From positions 1 to 24,605 of IMG/VR virus record IMGVR_UViG_3300018077_000050: 24,605 nt of DNA; one strand, written 5' to 3'. The translations under genes and the position numbers were made by a program. The notes beneath the pieces were generated by a model. That model did no database searches. It had not been told where the DNA came from and saw nothing but the letters and a program-made list of their open reading frames with translations. Positions within the stretch are counted from its first letter, which is position 1, and every line of letters begins with the position of its first letter. Positions 1-5,352 of this stretch are shown piece by piece. This DNA comes from a virus.

Positions 1-444
1 GATGACTTTCAAATGCAGGATGAAAAAGTTTGTCCTGAAATTCCTCTAGTTCCTCCACTTCCTCCACCAATTCCTCCACTTCCACCAAATAGTAATCCTT
101 TAGATATTATTAAATCAGTATATAATACTGGACTATATAATCTTGCCACTAAAGATGGATGTGGTAAGTTCACTGAATCATGTTGTATGTCATTACATGT
201 AATACATTCTGGTATGTGGGGTCATATTAGGAAGATTCCACCACAAAATCATTATCCTGAAGAACCTTACGTTCCTGGTGGTAAGGTTCATGCTGTAGAT
301 GCTATTATGTTACTTGAAGATGCAGATGATGGAACTTTTGCCGGTGTCTATGATATTATATTTAGTAGTGAAAGTCTAGATGCGAAGCCTGCATTTAACT
401 TTAAAGGCTCTCCAGAATTACATCTTTGGTATTACCCGGCATGA
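1..444 (+). CDS. Partial phage protein with proline-rich N-terminus and Cys/His motifs, function unknown
   Basis: The frame is open from the first base of the window to a TGA at 442-444, so the gene is cut at its 5' end. The ATG at 13 has no visible ribosome binding site and may be internal. Counting from that ATG, a proline-rich stretch (PPLPPPIPPLPP, about residues 14-25) precedes a compact C-terminal domain with a Cys pair at 57-58 (TESCC) and a KVHAVDAIML motif (His 93). From memory, a Cys followed by (G)HAVDA recurs in phage proteins near lysis or tail genes. A papain/NlpC-like hydrolase fold is a guess from that spacing and is not shown here. The stop overlaps the next start as ATGA, implying translational coupling to the holin-like gene. 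Confidence is good that this is coding and low on function. Confidence 0.75.
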   Translation, partial: DDFQMQDEKVCPEIPLVPPLPPPIPPLPPNSNPLDIIKSVYNTGLYNLATKDGCGKFTESCCMSLHVIHSGMWGHIRKIPPQNHYPEEPYVPGGKVHAVDAIMLLEDADDGTFAGVYDIIFSSESLDAKPAFNFKGSPELHLWYYPA

Positions 445-644
445 GTAAACTAATGTGGCACGTTGGACTAATTGCTTCAGTATCTGGAGCATTAGTAGGA
501 CAGGCTGAATTGCTAGATGAACCTTGGCGTCATTATGTAACTATTATATTTATTATTGCTACGGCTATTAGTGGATATATGATAGAGAAGCCAAGGAAAG
601 TTTGGTCTGAAGAAGATAGAAAGAATGCCAACAGCAATCATTGA
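441..644 (+). CDS. Holin-like two-TM small membrane protein
   Basis: A 67-residue product starting at the ATG at 441, which overlaps the upstream stop (ATGA). A TTG at 426 lies further upstream in the same frame but is less attractive. Two hydrophobic segments are visible, about residues 6-20 (WHVGLIASVSGALVG) and 33-49 (YVTIIFIIATAISGYMI), joined by a short acidic linker and followed by a highly charged tail (KPRKVWSEEDRK). Two membrane spans with a charged hydrophilic tail, under 80 residues, is the usual architecture of class II phage holins, which permeabilise the inner membrane to release endolysin. No endolysin is visible in the window, though one could lie upstream. It could instead be another small phage membrane protein. 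Confidence 0.6.
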   Translation: MSKLMWHVGLIASVSGALVGQAELLDEPWRHYVTIIFIIATAISGYMIEKPRKVWSEEDRKNANSNH

Positions 645-777
645 ATTAGTTTTGCAAATAGTGTTAGAAGCAATCAAGGGTCAACCTCCAGAAGTTAAAG
701 CTGAACTCTGGAAGATGTATGTGGAAGACATCAAAGCTTGGAGAGAGTTTTGGTCTAAGGTGTTCCCAAAGGAGTAG
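625..777 (+). CDS. Small 50-aa phage protein next to the holin-like gene
   Basis: The ATG at 625 opens a 50-codon frame ending in TAG at 775-777, starting 20 bases before the holin-like stop. The N-terminus is hydrophobic and probably helical (IIELVLQIVLEAI), followed by GQPPEVKAELWKMY and a Trp-rich charged end (AWREFWSKVFPKE). Very short proteins with a GxPPE...W pattern are, as I recall, frequent beside phage holins, but no function is established to my knowledge. The N-terminal helix could associate with the membrane, so a role in lysis or membrane association is conceivable. The overlap with the upstream gene suggests coupled translation. It is credible because it fills the gap exactly and its end (AAAGGAG) supplies the ribosome binding site of the next gene. 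Confidence 0.6.
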   Translation: MPTAIIELVLQIVLEAIKGQPPEVKAELWKMYVEDIKAWREFWSKVFPKE

Positions 778-783
778 AATGAA

Positions 784-1008
784 ATGTCTTCAGCTAACTT
801 AACACTCACAGGAAAGACTGGTCCAAATCAGCAAATAACAGCAGGCTCATTTCCTGGTGTTAAAAGCATTACATTTGATATTGATAGAAATGTTATTAGT
901 CTCAGATATGGTGGTTCACCAGAGAGGGTTCTTGATTTTGATTATGCTATTACAGCTACAGTTACTTACGTAATTACGGCTGGTGTAGCTACGATTACAA
1001 TTACTTAG
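784..1008 (+). CDS. Small beta-rich protein, probable virion or accessory structural protein
   Basis: 74 residues, starting at the ATG at 784, about nine bases after an AAAGGAG site that overlaps the previous stop. The sequence is dominated by alternating small and beta-branched residues (SANLTLTGKTG, VKSITFDIDRNVISLRYGG, YVITAGVATITIT), suggesting an all-beta fold, and it contains no cysteines. Nothing in it points to an enzyme. Proteins of this kind often decorate phage capsids or tails, but that role is inferred from composition and context only. It is one of several small beta-rich Thr/Val/Ala proteins scattered through the virion genes (see 9043, 10665, 19051 and 19701). Confidence 0.7.
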   Translation: MSSANLTLTGKTGPNQQITAGSFPGVKSITFDIDRNVISLRYGGSPERVLDFDYAITATVTYVITAGVATITIT

Positions 1009-1022
1009 TAAGGAGAATATAA

Positions 1023-1265
1023 GTGGCCGAAGGATTATCAGCTAGCGGATTCTATGTACTAACTCAGAATGTAGCATATGCCTTACCAGTGAAACGATGT
1101 TTGTTGTTTACTGATGGAACGGCTCCAACACTTCAACAGTCAACAACTGAAGCATTTACTGCTAATGTTGTAATGCCATTAGTGAATGGGCAAGCTGAGT
1201 TAGCAGGTGGATTTATTCGCTGTACTAATCTTGCAACATTGAATATCTTTCTTAAAGCAACATGA
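1023..1265 (+). CDS. Small beta-rich phage protein, function unknown
   Basis: 80 residues from a GTG start at 1023, chosen because AAGGAG at 1010-1015 lies seven bases upstream and no ATG fits. The protein begins MAEGLSASGFYVLTQNVAYA and continues with alternating hydrophobic/polar residues, suggesting a compact beta sandwich. It has two Cys residues (KRCLLFTDG and FIRCTNL). Its TGA stop overlaps the ATG of the glycine-rich gene, so the two are probably translated together. That coupling, with the similar small gene upstream, suggests a virion surface or fibre-associated protein, but no specific family is recognised. Confidence 0.7.
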   Translation: MAEGLSASGFYVLTQNVAYALPVKRCLLFTDGTAPTLQQSTTEAFTANVVMPLVNGQAELAGGFIRCTNLATLNIFLKAT

Positions 1266-2023
1266 TGCAAGATAATATATTTGTCCCCCATGGTGTTACT
1301 GTTGATATATTTGCTATTGATGGTTTATGGAGCAAGCCGATTAATTGTAGGGCTGTTTATGTTTTTTGTATAGGTGGAGGTGGCGGTGGTGGTTCTGGAA
1401 GAAAAGGTGTAGCTGGTTCTAATCGTGGTGGTGGAAATTCTGGAATTATAGGAAGTCATCCATCATCTGCTACATTAACATTTTTCTTTGGGATACTGCC
1501 AGCAGATATTTTAGGTGCCATAGAAGAAGTTACCATTGGATTGGGAGGCTCTGGAGGTGCCTCACAATCATCAAATAGTACAAATGGCATTCCTGGGGTA
1601 TCTGGAGGGAATAGCAGATTTGGAGTGTGGATTACTGGTGCAGGTGGAGCAGGGGGTAGTGGTGGGGTTGCTTCTATCTTCGCTGGTGCTGGTAATGGTG
1701 GTGGTATTAATACTAGCAATGTAGCAGCTAATGGTACTGCTGGTCTTACTATTAATTCTAGTATTGGAGGTCCTGGTGGAATAGTTGGTGCTGGTCAGAA
1801 TGGTAATGATGGTTCTAATTCGGTGTTAGATTCTCCTATTCATGGCGGAGGCGGAGGTGGAGGCGCAGCTAGTATAACTGGAAATTCAGGTCGTGGCGGT
1901 AATGGTGGTAAATATGGTGTGGGTGGTGGAGGTGGGGGAGCATCTGTAAATGATGTAGGAGATTCTGGAGCTGGTGGTAATGGTTCAAATGGAGTTGTAA
2001 TTGTGATTGGCTTATGTGGATGA
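1262..2023 (+). CDS. Glycine-rich adhesin-like protein (polyglycine helix type)
   Basis: 253 residues; the ATG at 1262 overlaps the previous stop, with a second in-frame ATG at 1265. After a beta-rich N-terminus (about 1-36, ending AVYVFCI) comes a poly-Gly run at 38-44. Long Gly/Ser/Asn-rich segments with repeated GGxGG clusters follow, ending in a hydrophobic strand (NGVVIVIGL). This order, a strand running into GGGGGG, then mixed glycine blocks, then a final G.V.I.I strand, matches a family of glycine-rich phage proteins. Related glycine-rich adhesins such as the gp38 type of T-even phages use packed polyglycine helices to carry receptor-binding loops. A receptor-binding or fibre-tip role is therefore plausible. 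It lies in the lysis-side accessory block rather than among the tail genes. Low-complexity GGT/GGA repeats make the DNA prone to slippage and copy variation. Confidence 0.75.
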   Translation: MMQDNIFVPHGVTVDIFAIDGLWSKPINCRAVYVFCIGGGGGGGSGRKGVAGSNRGGGNSGIIGSHPSSATLTFFFGILPADILGAIEEVTIGLGGSGGASQSSNSTNGIPGVSGGNSRFGVWITGAGGAGGSGGVASIFAGAGNGGGINTSNVAANGTAGLTINSSIGGPGGIVGAGQNGNDGSNSVLDSPIHGGGGGGGAASITGNSGRGGNGGKYGVGGGGGGASVNDVGDSGAGGNGSNGVVIVIGLCG

Positions 2024-2072
2024 TACAAATAGTATTACTCGGTAGAAAAGTTTAGGATTCAGGACGGTAAAT

Positions 2073-2444
2073 GTGAAAAGATTCCTATTTACTCTTACAA
2101 TCATTCTTACACCAATTATTGTATTTGCCCAGGCAACAAATACAGTTAGGTGGGAATACATTGGTGCTACTCCAACTGTTGTAGCAACATACACTCAGAC
2201 TCTAGAGGTGGATAATAGTAATGTGACTATTCCATCTGGCTCATGTATAGAAAAGCTTACTACTGATACATCTTGTTCTGTTGTAATTCCTGCATTGGCA
2301 GCAGGTAATCATATACTTAGAGTAGCTGCTACTCTTAATGGCCTAACTTCAGAGTCTATTCTAACTGGTGTGAATCCAGCTAACTTTCCCAAAGTTCCTG
2401 GTAATTTGAACATCAAGATTACAATTACTATTACTGTTCCATAG
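2073..2444 (+). CDS. Exported small Ig/FN3-like protein with signal peptide
   Basis: 123 residues from a GTG start at 2073. The overlapping ATG at 2071 is followed at once by TGA, and AGGAC at 2061-2065 is a plausible ribosome binding site. The N-terminus is a classic type I signal peptide: MKR, a hydrophobic core (FLFTLTIILTPIIV), then FAQA, with likely cleavage near residues 19-21. No lipobox Cys is present. The mature part reads like one FN3/Ig-like beta sandwich (RWEYIGATPTVVATY, strands, then PALAAGNHILRVAATLNGLTSES). Cys 58 and Cys 68 bracket a loop and could form a disulfide after export. Signal-peptide proteins are uncommon in phage virion blocks. This one sits between the adhesin-like gene and TerL. 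Export to the periplasm or surface is strongly suggested; the function is unknown. Confidence 0.75.
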   Translation: MKRFLFTLTIILTPIIVFAQATNTVRWEYIGATPTVVATYTQTLEVDNSNVTIPSGSCIEKLTTDTSCSVVIPALAAGNHILRVAATLNGLTSESILTGVNPANFPKVPGNLNIKITITITVP

Positions 2445-2452
2445 TAAAAATT

Positions 2453-4093
2453 GTGCCATTCGATAAAGAAGGAAATTGGCGAGCAAATCCTAAGCAAGAG
2501 ATATTTCTTGCTTTGCCAATTACTATTAAAGAAGCTTTGCTAGGTGGAGGTGCTCAGAGTGGAAAGTCTGAGGTTCTCCTTATTTATCCATTAGTAAGAC
2601 AATGGTATAAGAATCCTAGGTTCAAGCAAGTATTCATGCGTAGAACATTTCCTGAACTACGCAATGAGATTATACCACGAAGTAGGGAGTTTTATAATAA
2701 GTTCGGAGCTACATTTAATAAGACAGACATGTGTTGGACATTCCCTAGAGAAGACCAGTATGGTGGTACAGGAATGACCAATGATGGAGCAATGATATTC
2801 TTAGGACATTGTGAAACTGAAGATGATGTTCATAAGTATGATACTATGGAAATTAACTTATTCACTCCAGATGAATTAACATCAATGACAGAGTGGATTT
2901 ACTTATATATAGGATTTGAACGAGTTAGAGCACCAAAGAATTCAGATTTACCAGCCGTTATCAGAGCGGCTGCAATGCCTGGAGGTATTGGTCACACATT
3001 TGTTAACAAAAGATTTGTTAAACCATATCCCTCTGGTGGTAAGGTTCTCGTTGGGAAAGGTGGAAATAAACGAATTTATATTCATGCTACATTAGTTGAT
3101 AATGAACAATATGGAGACCCTAAGTATGCACAATCTCTTGAAGGTTTGCCTGAAGCAGAAAAGAAGGCAAAGAAATATGGAGATTGGAATGCATATTTAG
3201 GACAGGTATTTGATGAGTTTAGAGATAAGCGTTATCCTGATGAGCCAGATAATGCACTGCATGTAATAGAACCAGTTGAAATACCGGCTTGGTGGCCACG
3301 ATTGTTGATTGGTGATTGGGGATTTAGAGCAATGACCTGGATTGGTTTTGCTGCTATTTCTCCTAATAAACGTCTTTACATTTACAGAGAACTTCACTGG
3401 ATTAAGACTAGAATTGAGGAATGGGCACCTTATGTTAAAGATTACTTGGATAAAGAAAATCCTCGCGTTGTCAAATTCTGCAAAAGTGCAGGGCAAGATA
3501 GAGGACAAGAACATACAATCCAACAGCAAATAAGTTCTGCATTAGGTAGAAGTGTTCAGTTGACTAATAATACTTCTGGCAGCCGAGTTGCTGGTAAAAT
3601 GTTGATTCATGAATATATGAGGTGGAGGCCAAAGCACATTGTTCCTAAAGAAGCATTAGTTTATAATGAAGAATATTCAATGTGGTTAATGCGTAATAGA
3701 GGAATTGAAGAGTATAAAAAATATCTTACTTCATTCATGCCACCAGAGCCTGAAGATAATATTCCTAAATTACAAATTACTAATGACAATCCAGTTCTAA
3801 TTGAAGCAATCAAAGCTTGCTCTTATGATAAACCTAAAGATAATAAACCGGCTGAAGACATTGCCGAATTTGAAGGTGATGACCCTATTGATGGTCTTCG
3901 TTACATTGTAGATGCTGCTGAAGCATTCTTTGATGAATCTAAAGAAGAATTTGAAAGAATTCAAAAACAAGAAATATTAGTTCAACATTTGCAAAATACT
4001 GGAGACTGGACAGCTTTTTATCGTAACATGAGAGTAGTGGAATCTGGCTCTGGTGTTCAACCAGTTAAGAGATTTCATTCTCATGCTGGCTAA
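2453..4093 (+). CDS. terL: Terminase large subunit (DNA-packaging ATPase/nuclease)
   Basis: 546 residues from a GTG start at 2453. TerL is the motor that pumps DNA into the prohead through the portal and cuts the concatemer. The ATPase half has a Walker A motif at 31-40 (GGGAQSGKSE, Lys 38) and a Walker B-like segment ending in Asp-Glu at 140-141 (INLFTPDE). The C-terminal RNase H-like nuclease half shows the expected acidic positions: Asp 288 in LLIGDWGF, Asp 349 in SAGQDRG, and the C-terminal DDPIDGLRYIVDA with Asp 477/480. Length is typical of the family. No small terminase subunit is recognised in the window. Gene order (TerL, small genes, portal, scaffold, capsid) is the standard late-phage arrangement. 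The 3' end overlaps the next gene by 11 bases. Confidence 0.95.
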   Translation: MPFDKEGNWRANPKQEIFLALPITIKEALLGGGAQSGKSEVLLIYPLVRQWYKNPRFKQVFMRRTFPELRNEIIPRSREFYNKFGATFNKTDMCWTFPREDQYGGTGMTNDGAMIFLGHCETEDDVHKYDTMEINLFTPDELTSMTEWIYLYIGFERVRAPKNSDLPAVIRAAAMPGGIGHTFVNKRFVKPYPSGGKVLVGKGGNKRIYIHATLVDNEQYGDPKYAQSLEGLPEAEKKAKKYGDWNAYLGQVFDEFRDKRYPDEPDNALHVIEPVEIPAWWPRLLIGDWGFRAMTWIGFAAISPNKRLYIYRELHWIKTRIEEWAPYVKDYLDKENPRVVKFCKSAGQDRGQEHTIQQQISSALGRSVQLTNNTSGSRVAGKMLIHEYMRWRPKHIVPKEALVYNEEYSMWLMRNRGIEEYKKYLTSFMPPEPEDNIPKLQITNDNPVLIEAIKACSYDKPKDNKPAEDIAEFEGDDPIDGLRYIVDAAEAFFDESKEEFERIQKQEILVQHLQNTGDWTAFYRNMRVVESGSGVQPVKRFHSHAG

Positions 4094-4298
4094 TAAATTA
4101 CCAAAGTGTAGGTTTGGTTGTCATAATGCAGTATTATTAGTAGAGCTAGATGAAGGTTGCTTTTGTTTTCCTAATGACAAAAAACAATGGTTGTGTATGC
4201 AACACTTTGTAAAGCTAGAACAATCTTATAGGGTTATTGCAGATGTAATAAGTCTAGGATGGGTAAATCCATGCTTAAGTGGATTCATCAATTACTAA
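4083..4298 (+). CDS. Small Cys/His-rich putative zinc-binding protein
   Basis: 71 residues from the ATG at 4083, which overlaps the TerL end. A GTG at 4053 in the same frame would add ten residues inside TerL and is less likely. The Cys/His spacing is striking for so short a protein: CRFGC at 9-13, GCFC at 25-28 and LCMQH at 37-41. This suggests a single bound zinc ion and a small zinc-ribbon or treble-clef-like fold. The rest is short and mixed, ending NPCLSGFINY. No enzyme motif is visible. It overlaps the next gene by 40 bases, so both are read from the same stretch in different frames. The packaging-region position suggests a role in head assembly or host takeover, but this is unproven. 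Confidence 0.65.
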   Translation: MLANKLPKCRFGCHNAVLLVELDEGCFCFPNDKKQWLCMQHFVKLEQSYRVIADVISLGWVNPCLSGFINY

Positions 4299-4666
4299 AT
4301 CCCCACTGTGAACAGTGTCGAGATGAAAAAGAAGATTCTTCTATTTGTAAAACTTGTGAGATACTGAAAGTTCAGCTTGAAGTTTCTAATAGTGAGAAAC
4401 GATTATTGCTTGCCGCTATTATTCCTCAACCAAAAGTTGAAACTACAACTAATCCTGTTAATCCAGAAGCAATTAGAGGAAGACATATTCCTTTTAATGT
4501 TCGCAGGCAGATGCTAGAGGCCGAAGATAGAAGAGAAGCTGCATTGATAGCTGCTAAACAGAAAGAAATTGCAGAAGTTCCAAAGGATGCTTCTATTAAA
4601 ACTACAATTTCAATTCCGCAGTCTCAGAGTGTAGAAGAATTAGAGAAGGAGTTAGAAATTGGCTAA
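4259..4666 (+). CDS. Zinc-ribbon plus coiled-coil phage protein, function unknown
   Basis: 135 residues starting at the ATG at 4259. The N-terminal part has two CxxC knuckles (HCEQC at 16-20 and ICKTC at 29-33), a likely zinc ribbon. It runs directly into a helical, Glu/Lys/Leu-rich segment (EILKVQLEVSNSEKRLLLAAI, about 34-54) that could form a coiled coil. A second charged helix (NVRRQMLEAEDRREAALIAAKQKEIAEV) and a Ser/Glu-rich tail follow. I recognise the pattern CxxC, C.TCE.LK.QL, EK..LL as recurrent in uncultivated phages beside TerL and portal, but no function is known to me. Its 3' end contains the AAGGAG site for the next gene, coupling their translation. Confidence 0.72.
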   Translation: MGKSMLKWIHQLLNPHCEQCRDEKEDSSICKTCEILKVQLEVSNSEKRLLLAAIIPQPKVETTTNPVNPEAIRGRHIPFNVRRQMLEAEDRREAALIAAKQKEIAEVPKDASIKTTISIPQSQSVEELEKELEIG

Positions 4667-5021
4667 TAGGATGACATCACCTTCTGATTCTGCAATGAAT
4701 AGAATGTTTAATATGTCAATGATGAATCCTAGAATGCAGCAGGGAGTCAGAGGTGGAACAGTATCACCTACAGGGCAAATGGTTATGCCACCTACACCTA
4801 CACCTACGCTTAAGCCTACTAATACAATCTTTGACCAATCACAACAGCCTGTATTGGGTAATATTGCAAGGCCGCCTATGCCTCAACAGCAACAGATGCC
4901 AACGCAGGAAGAAGATATTAATAGATTGAGATTACCAAATCAAATGATTTCTCCATCTCCTGAAATGATGGCTAAATTGCTTGCACAGATAATGTTTCCA
5001 AGTGTAGGTAATAGGAGATAA
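4659..5021 (+). CDS. Met/Pro/Gln-rich low-complexity phage protein
   Basis: 120 residues. The TTG at 4659 is the preferred start because AAGGAG at 4646-4651 lies exactly seven bases upstream; the in-frame ATG at 4671 is 19 bases away from that site. The start overlaps the previous stop. The protein has no hydrophobic core. It is rich in Met, Pro, Gln, Asn and Thr (NMSMMNPRMQQG, PPTPTPTLKPT, PPMPQQQQMP), ending in a short helix-like piece (PEMMAKLLAQIMFP). It is probably intrinsically disordered. Lying between TerL and the portal it may be an assembly or linker factor, but the sequence gives no direct clue. Confidence 0.7.
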   Translation: MANRMTSPSDSAMNRMFNMSMMNPRMQQGVRGGTVSPTGQMVMPPTPTPTLKPTNTIFDQSQQPVLGNIARPPMPQQQQMPTQEEDINRLRLPNQMISPSPEMMAKLLAQIMFPSVGNRR

Positions 5022-5023
5022 CA

Positions 5024-5179
5024 ATGCCAGTTAAGAGTAAAAAACAGTATAATTTTATGCAGTTAATGGCTCATAATCCTGAGAAAGCTAGAAAAGGTGC
5101 TGGACCATCATCTGAGGTAACTCGTGAAATGATTCATAAAACCAGTAAAGAACAGAGAAAGAAGTTTGCCAAGAAATGA
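5024..5179 (+). CDS. 51-aa basic DUF3008-like small protein
   Basis: The ATG at 5024 opens a 51-codon frame to TGA at 5177-5179, preceded by a GGAG site (5013-5016). The protein begins MPVKSKKQYNFMQLMAHNPE and ends in a lysine-rich helix (TSKEQRKKFAKK), giving a strongly basic character. The opening MP.KSK.Q..FM resembles small phage and bacterial proteins of the DUF3008 type, which often sit near portal genes; this link is from memory of the motif and is tentative. A nucleic-acid-binding or assembly role would fit the charge, but no function is established. The stop overlaps the ATG of the next small gene (ATGA at 5176-5179). Confidence 0.6.
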   Translation: MPVKSKKQYNFMQLMAHNPEKARKGAGPSSEVTREMIHKTSKEQRKKFAKK

Positions 5180-5352
5180 TTTACAAAATAACTATAAAAC
5201 ATAGTACAAATTATGAGAATAGAACTAATAAGATATTAGTTGGTGCCAAAGAAATTGGTGAATCTGTTGGAGTTGCCCTTAAAAAAGCTAGAGATTTAGG
5301 TTGGAAAGAAGCTGTAGTAATTAGCTCGATTGAACTTAATGCCAAAAAATAA
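5176..5352 (+). CDS. 58-aa small phage protein, function unknown
   Basis: The ATG at 5176 overlaps the previous stop as ATGA and the frame runs 58 codons to TAA at 5350-5352, overlapping the portal start by 14 bases. The protein reads as a short beta-alpha-beta unit: MIYKITIKHS, a basic loop (NYENRTNKILVGAKEI), a helix (SVGVALKKARDLGW) and a strand (KEAVVISSIEL). No motif links it to a named family. Coding is supported because it fills the gap between two genes exactly, with coupled start and stop on both sides, and has plausible protein-like composition. Confidence 0.58.
   Translation: MIYKITIKHSTNYENRTNKILVGAKEIGESVGVALKKARDLGWKEAVVISSIELNAKK

Noticed and set aside
1456-2028. Proline-rich minus-strand open frames opposite the glycine-rich gene
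   Set aside because: GGN codons read backwards as CCN give proline-rich shadows; they conflict with a well-supported + strand gene.
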